This document shows, piece by piece, positions 29,004-32,951 of a stretch of 32,951 bases of DNA. The notes under the pieces are model-generated. The model worked only from the letters and a program-made list of their open reading frames with translations. It was not told the DNA's origin and did not search any database. The stretch is from an uncultured Clostridia bacterium (GTDB taxonomy: Bacteria > Bacillota > Clostridia > Oscillospirales > Acutalibacteraceae): positions 1 to 32,951 of the forward strand of contig CALAQQ010000275.1 of assembly GCA_937888485.1 (NCBI GenBank), read 5' to 3'. The position numbers and the translations under genes were made by a program. Position 1 is the first letter of the stretch. Every line of letters begins with the position of its first letter.

Positions 29004-30035
29004 ATGACATTCATGGCATTCAAACGCATACTCATGGCGGTTATAATGATACCGTATTTTCTTTTTAACTATGCATTCAATGACTATGCATATCCTGCGG
29101 TAAGTACATCGGGTGCATATGTTTTTTGCTATTTTGTCGGCAACGAGGTCAATGAGCAGAGAATTCATCTTGCAGTCAGCACAGACGGTTATAATTTCGA
29201 AGCGCTCAACAACAATGAGCCGATAATCACGCAGACCAAAGGCACAGGCTGTGTCCGTGACCCGTATATTCTCAAGGGCGTTGATGAAAATGGCAAGGAT
29301 TGTTATTTCATCATCGCAACCGATATGAATGCTCTTGAGGGTTGGACATCAAACCACAGTCTTATTACCTGGCGTTCGTATGACCTCATAAACTGGACGG
29401 ATGAAACCGTTATTGATATCCGTCAGTTTGAGGGATTTGAAACAACAAACAGAGCATGGGCACCTCAGGCTATCTGGGACGGCGATAAGGGAATGTATAT
29501 GGTTTACTGGGCAAATTCAACTGCTGAAAACGATACTGCGGGTCATTACTATGCCTACACCAAGGATTTCAAAACCTTCGAAACCGAACCGAAGGTGCTT
29601 TTCGGAAGATGGAATGAGGTCGACCCCGAAACGGGCGAAACAAGAAATATCCAGTGCATTGACGGCGATATTATTTACAACGAAAAAGACGGTTACTATT
29701 ACCTCTATTTCAAAGAAGATTTAACTCAGAAAATCGCTTATGTTAAGTCAAAAGACATGACGGGACCTTATAATACGGACTACACAATCTGCTCCCTCAA
29801 TTGGTGGGGAGTTGAGGGAAGTTCAATGTACCGCATAACGGGTACGGATGCATGGATGATGATTATGGATGAATATTCGGAAGGAACATTCTTTGCACAG
29901 ATGACAAGGGATTTTGAAAATTTCAGAAGAGTTCAGCGCTCAACCTATTCGCTCGACCATCTAAGACCCCGCCACGGCTCGGTTGTTGCTGTTTCGGAAG
30001 AAGAATATTTTGCACTTGTAAATGCTTATAACTAA
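29004..30035 (+). CDS. GH43-family beta-xylosidase/arabinofuranosidase-like enzyme, exported
   Basis: 343 aa from ATG 29004 (GAGGAG 7 nt upstream); the frame is open 21 codons further. N-terminal hydrophobic MTFMAFKRILMAVIMIPYFL is a signal or anchor. Five-bladed propeller motifs: GCVRDPYILKGV, NHSLITWRSYDLINWTDE, NRAWAPQAIWDGDKGMYMVY, CIDGDIIYNEKDGYYYLYFK and the catalytic-acid segment WWGVEGSSMYRITG. Members remove arabinose or xylose (some galactose) residues from plant polysaccharides; exact specificity not readable. It lacks the usual carbohydrate-binding extension. Divergent from the GH31 operon across a 120-bp A/T-rich gap; no clean -35/-10 is visible on its own strand. Confidence 0.85.
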   Translation: MTFMAFKRILMAVIMIPYFLFNYAFNDYAYPAVSTSGAYVFCYFVGNEVNEQRIHLAVSTDGYNFEALNNNEPIITQTKGTGCVRDPYILKGVDENGKDCYFIIATDMNALEGWTSNHSLITWRSYDLINWTDETVIDIRQFEGFETTNRAWAPQAIWDGDKGMYMVYWANSTAENDTAGHYYAYTKDFKTFETEPKVLFGRWNEVDPETGETRNIQCIDGDIIYNEKDGYYYLYFKEDLTQKIAYVKSKDMTGPYNTDYTICSLNWWGVEGSSMYRITGTDAWMMIMDEYSEGTFFAQMTRDFENFRRVQRSTYSLDHLRPRHGSVVAVSEEEYFALVNAYN

Positions 30036-30042
30036 AAGAAAA

Positions 30043-30067
30043 CACGGTGTCGAAATCCGACACCGTG
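30043..30067. terminator. Bidirectional intrinsic terminator
   Basis: CACGGTGTCG / CGACACCGTG, 10 bp, 5-nt loop, with T runs on both sides between the convergent GH43 and kinase genes. Confidence 0.88.
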
Positions 30068-30072
30068 AATTT

Positions 30073-32931
30073 TTATTCCGTTTTAGGAAGTGAGAGAGTA
30101 ACCTTGAACAAATCGCCGTCAACTTCAACTCTGAATCTGCCATTTTGCAATTCGCAGAGATTCTGAGCTATCGAAAGTCCGAGACCGCTTCCTTCGCCCG
30201 AACGTGAAGCATCGCCTCTGACAAATCTCTGAGTGAGTTCGTCTGCGGAAACATCAAGAGGGTATTTCGAAATGTTCTTGAAAACTATAGAAGCGTATTC
30301 CGTGCCGTCGGCAACCTCAACATAAACCCTTGTGCCTTCAAGAGCGTATTTTCTGATATTCGAGAAAAGATTTTCGACTATTCTCGATGTTTTCTGCGAA
30401 TCGGCAAACACCGTAACGGGAACGGGAGGAGTTTTAAGAACAAGACCGATGCTGTAGCTTTTGAGTTCATCCTCATGTTCACCGACTGCCTGGGTTGCGA
30501 ATTCACAAAGATTTATTTTTATCGGATGGATTTCAATCGCACCCGATGAAGCTTTTGAGGCTTCAACCAAATCTTCGATAAGCTTTTTCATTTTTGCCGC
30601 TTTATCATCGAGAACGTTGATATATCTCTGTGCGGTTTCGTTTTCAACATCGCATTTTTTGAGAAGGTCAACGTAGTTAACGATTGAGGTAAGGGGAGTT
30701 TTGAGGTCGTGAGAAACGTTGGTTATAAGCTCCGCTTTCATTCGCTGGTCTTTGACTGCGCTTTCAACCGCATTCTGGAGTCCGTCCTGCATGGAGAGGA
30801 TATCCTCCGCAAAGCGGCGCATGAAGGGAGGCATGAATTTTGTATCAATTTTTCCGTTAAGATTGCCTTCTCTTGCCTGTGAAACACAAGCCATTATTCT
30901 GTCAAGCGAAACAAAAATGAGTGCTGCGAACAAACCGACTGCCGTAAAGACAATGAGTACAATAAAGAAAATAATAGTGAAATCTGCACTGCCCCAATCG
31001 GTTGCAAGACCTACCCACATTCCCATGAGGAAAAGAAGCAGAAGCACTGCCGCTGTTGAAGCAAGGGACACAATTTTGAATTTTGTTCCCTGTCCCTTTG
31101 AATAATCACAGGCAAGGATATATTTTATTTTGTCAATTTGCTTTCTGAAGAAAGCACCGATTTTTTTGAGTATCTTATCAAAAGGTTTAAGGATAAATGC
31201 AAGGAGTTTCCAGATGTTTTTAAGAAGCCAGCCTGCAAATCTGAAAAGCTGATAACAGAGAGTATGCTTCCAAAATGATTTGTTGCGGATATTGCGGATA
31301 AGGCTTGCGATAAGTCCTGTGATTATCATGAAGAAAATGCTTGCAAAAGCACCGACAAAGATATCGGTGAAAGTGCCGATGAATTTCAGGAGAGTTGCAG
31401 TGAATCCGTATTTGAGTACATTCGAATGCAGGATTTCATCGGGAAATGCTTCATATATCACAATAAATACCGCACCTGCCGCCGCCAGTGCTGCAAAGCA
31501 TGCACCGAGAATCCAGTTGATTCCGGTAGGAATTTTATCAAAGAAATTGAGAGTTATTCCGTTTGCCGTTTTGCCTGCAACAGAGAGAAGATATATGCAC
31601 GCCGCACAGGCAATAATAAAGCTTACCGCAAAAAGAATAAGGCAGGTTGTGATGTTGCTTATCGGTGCACGGAGGAAGGAATTATACGCTCTGTGCGAAA
31701 TCATGAACGGATCTGTAACGTTGCTGTCAAGAGCGAATGAAAAATAAGCAACGGTGTTTTGAGTGTTTGTAAAATACATCTGACTCTGTTCCAGAATGCT
31801 GATGTTATTGCCGAAAAGCCACTGACTGAACTCATCGTAAACGCTCGGAACGCTTTTGTATTCGTTGCTTTTAATAACTTTATATGTACCGTTTATGCTC
31901 GCTTCAACGAATTCTCCGCCGAGTTTTGCAATAATCTGTTCTTCGGTATCGGTTGCGGTAACTCCGCAGTTTGTTTTGATTTTACCGTTTCCGATTATCG
32001 CATAATTCACAGTTTTGATTTGATTAAGAATATAGCCATATGAAAAATGCGTTATGTTGTTGTGATAAATTTCAATGAGATATGCCTCTTTGTTTGCTTC
32101 AACTTCTTCAAGGAAGCGTTCTTTTGTTGATTCACCGTAGCAGGTATAGCCGTTTATGGAGTTTATAGCCTGGAGTGCTTCTCCGATATCCTGAACCTCA
32201 AGAGGAGGCTGACCGTTGCCGGGCAAATAAAAACGAAGCTCATATCCGCCGTTTTTTTGATATCTTCCGTTGCCGTCACTTCCGACCCATACGGATGAAT
32301 CATTTGAAGCAATTGTCCGTTGCGTGGTTTCCTCCATAACTGCCATGGTATACGGAACGCCATTTTCATCCGTCGCTTCAATAACCTTCATTGTAGTCGG
32401 AATTTCGGCTGCGGTTGTTGACTCAACGGGAGCATCGTGAGGATAAACCCTTGAAACGTTGTAGCAGAAAAAGCTGTCTTCGTGTTGCAGACCGCCTCGG
32501 TAATCAAACAGATAAACAAAATTTTTATAAGGATATAGATATCTGTAGTTGTTTTCATCAGTTACATAAACTTCGATTTCCGAGTTTTCGAGAAAATCAT
32601 AAGCGGATGAAACTTCTGCAACAAGTGCATCATAATCAGCCAGAGCTGTTTGGTAACGTCCGCTTTTTTTGAATTCCTCAAAGCTGTCAAAAACCTGATC
32701 GTCCAACTCGAAATCGCTGATATAATAATTCTCAACCGAATTCATCAGCTCACGGAACGCGTTCGTATGTGTATAGTGATATCTGCCTTTATCATAGGTA
32801 TTGTAGTCCGCAAAGCCTCTTATAAAGAGATTTGCAAAGTATCCCGATGAGAAAAACATGATAACCGCAATGATGATTGCGGCGGTTTTTGTTCCCTTGG
32901 AATATTTAATATTTTTCGATTTTGTAGCCAA
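30073..32931 (-). CDS. Large sensor histidine kinase
   Basis: 952 aa from a TTG start at 32931 that overlaps the response regulator's stop by 26 nt; GGTGGTG/GGGGAA motifs lie before it. One membrane helix (TAAIIIAVIMFFSSGYFANL) leads to a long extracellular sensor domain (about residues 40-420, no family recognised), then about six further hydrophobic helices, including NITTCLILFAVSFIIACAAC, INWILGACFAALAAAGAVFI and STAAVLLLLFLMGMWVGLAT. A HAMP-like linker, HisKA with His741 in ELITNVSHDLKTPLTSIVNY and the ATPase domain (ENLFSNIRKYA N-box; GSGLGLSIAQNL G-box) complete it. A two-component sensor; signal unknown. Membrane-rich linkers of this kind occur in glycan- or cell-envelope-sensing kinases of Firmicutes. 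Confidence 0.92.
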   Translation of the reverse strand: MATKSKNIKYSKGTKTAAIIIAVIMFFSSGYFANLFIRGFADYNTYDKGRYHYTHTNAFRELMNSVENYYISDFELDDQVFDSFEEFKKSGRYQTALADYDALVAEVSSAYDFLENSEIEVYVTDENNYRYLYPYKNFVYLFDYRGGLQHEDSFFCYNVSRVYPHDAPVESTTAAEIPTTMKVIEATDENGVPYTMAVMEETTQRTIASNDSSVWVGSDGNGRYQKNGGYELRFYLPGNGQPPLEVQDIGEALQAINSINGYTCYGESTKERFLEEVEANKEAYLIEIYHNNITHFSYGYILNQIKTVNYAIIGNGKIKTNCGVTATDTEEQIIAKLGGEFVEASINGTYKVIKSNEYKSVPSVYDEFSQWLFGNNISILEQSQMYFTNTQNTVAYFSFALDSNVTDPFMISHRAYNSFLRAPISNITTCLILFAVSFIIACAACIYLLSVAGKTANGITLNFFDKIPTGINWILGACFAALAAAGAVFIVIYEAFPDEILHSNVLKYGFTATLLKFIGTFTDIFVGAFASIFFMIITGLIASLIRNIRNKSFWKHTLCYQLFRFAGWLLKNIWKLLAFILKPFDKILKKIGAFFRKQIDKIKYILACDYSKGQGTKFKIVSLASTAAVLLLLFLMGMWVGLATDWGSADFTIIFFIVLIVFTAVGLFAALIFVSLDRIMACVSQAREGNLNGKIDTKFMPPFMRRFAEDILSMQDGLQNAVESAVKDQRMKAELITNVSHDLKTPLTSIVNYVDLLKKCDVENETAQRYINVLDDKAAKMKKLIEDLVEASKASSGAIEIHPIKINLCEFATQAVGEHEDELKSYSIGLVLKTPPVPVTVFADSQKTSRIVENLFSNIRKYALEGTRVYVEVADGTEYASIVFKNISKYPLDVSADELTQRFVRGDASRSGEGSGLGLSIAQNLCELQNGRFRVEVDGDLFKVTLSLPKTE

Positions 32932-32951
32932 TTCCCCACACCACCTTTAAA
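32906..32951 (-). CDS. Response regulator (OmpR type), C-terminal fragment
   Basis: The last 14 codons of a gene entering from the right edge read LKVVWGIGYKIEKY, the hallmark wing of OmpR/PhoB winged-helix effector domains (VWGxGYxxE). Its stop lies 26 nt inside the kinase gene, the usual order for a cognate pair. Confidence 0.75.
   Translation of the reverse strand, partial: LKVVWGIGYKIEKY

Noticed and set aside
30719..31747. Plus-strand ORFs of 128 and 155 aa opposite the kinase
   Set aside because: Antisense frames of a clear histidine kinase gene with no ribosome sites or domains.
1..32951. CRISPR array, rRNA or tRNA genes
   Set aside because: No regularly spaced repeats, no cas-like proteins, and no cloverleaf or rRNA sequence recognised on either strand; a tRNA scan could still be run.

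Overview
The window looks like a chromosomal contig from a low-to-mid GC, endospore-forming, gut-type Firmicute (Clostridia, Oscillospirales/Ruminococcus-like by overall style). Support: both dipicolinate synthase subunits behind a near-perfect sigma-K promoter, strong AGGAGG ribosome sites, intrinsic terminators between nearly all units, and a gene content dominated by glycan hydrolases with lineage-style signal peptides. I cannot name the species from sequence alone.

Layout. (1) 1-2736, housekeeping: the 5' end of a CorA-type Mg2+ channel with a long structured leader (1-427, minus), the spoVFB/spoVFA (dpaB/dpaA) operon (minus), a candidate MITE, then rnhA (plus). (2) 2749-3546, broken zone: a cysteine desulfurase changes base composition near 3259 and stops matching its family near 3450; it is joined to about 90 bp of antisense murE, which is joined near 3540 to the decapitated 3' end of an XRE regulator. 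This is either a real mosaic or an assembly/amplification chimera. (3) 3546-11534, an integrative mobilizable element: cargo on the minus strand (XRE/zinc-ribbon regulator, DUF5131 radical-SAM-like protein, TfoX-N protein), then a plus-strand backbone of ParM-like actin, small adaptor, candidate oriT, MobC, MOBP-type relaxase, ParB-like protein, a 66-aa protein and a large serine recombinase. No replication initiator and no type IV secretion genes are seen. (4) 11582-30067, a carbohydrate/surface region: YczE-type membrane protein, beta-helix pectate-lyase-like enzyme, zinc-ribbon membrane protein, MFS transporter, two tiny exported proteins, a nucleotide pyrophosphatase/phosphodiesterase-type enzyme, GH67N/DUF4838 protein, GH92 mannosidase, a four-gene operon (GH31, MFS/GPH-like transporter, LRR membrane protein, TIM-barrel sugar isomerase) and GH43. 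(5) 30073-32951, a large sensor histidine kinase overlapping the end of an OmpR-type response regulator.

How it fits together. Region 4 reads as a Gram-positive glycan-foraging locus: exported, probably membrane-anchored GH92, GH43, DUF4838 and beta-helix enzymes trim mannosyl/arabinosyl/uronic-acid glycans outside, the two MFS carriers import the products, and intracellular GH31 plus the TIM-barrel isomerase process them. The histidine kinase at the right end is a plausible, unproven regulator. The most interesting regulatory signal is the corA leader: a 25-codon leader ORF with an early Asp-Pro pair ends 7 nt before a hairpin that buries the downstream Shine-Dalgarno sequence.
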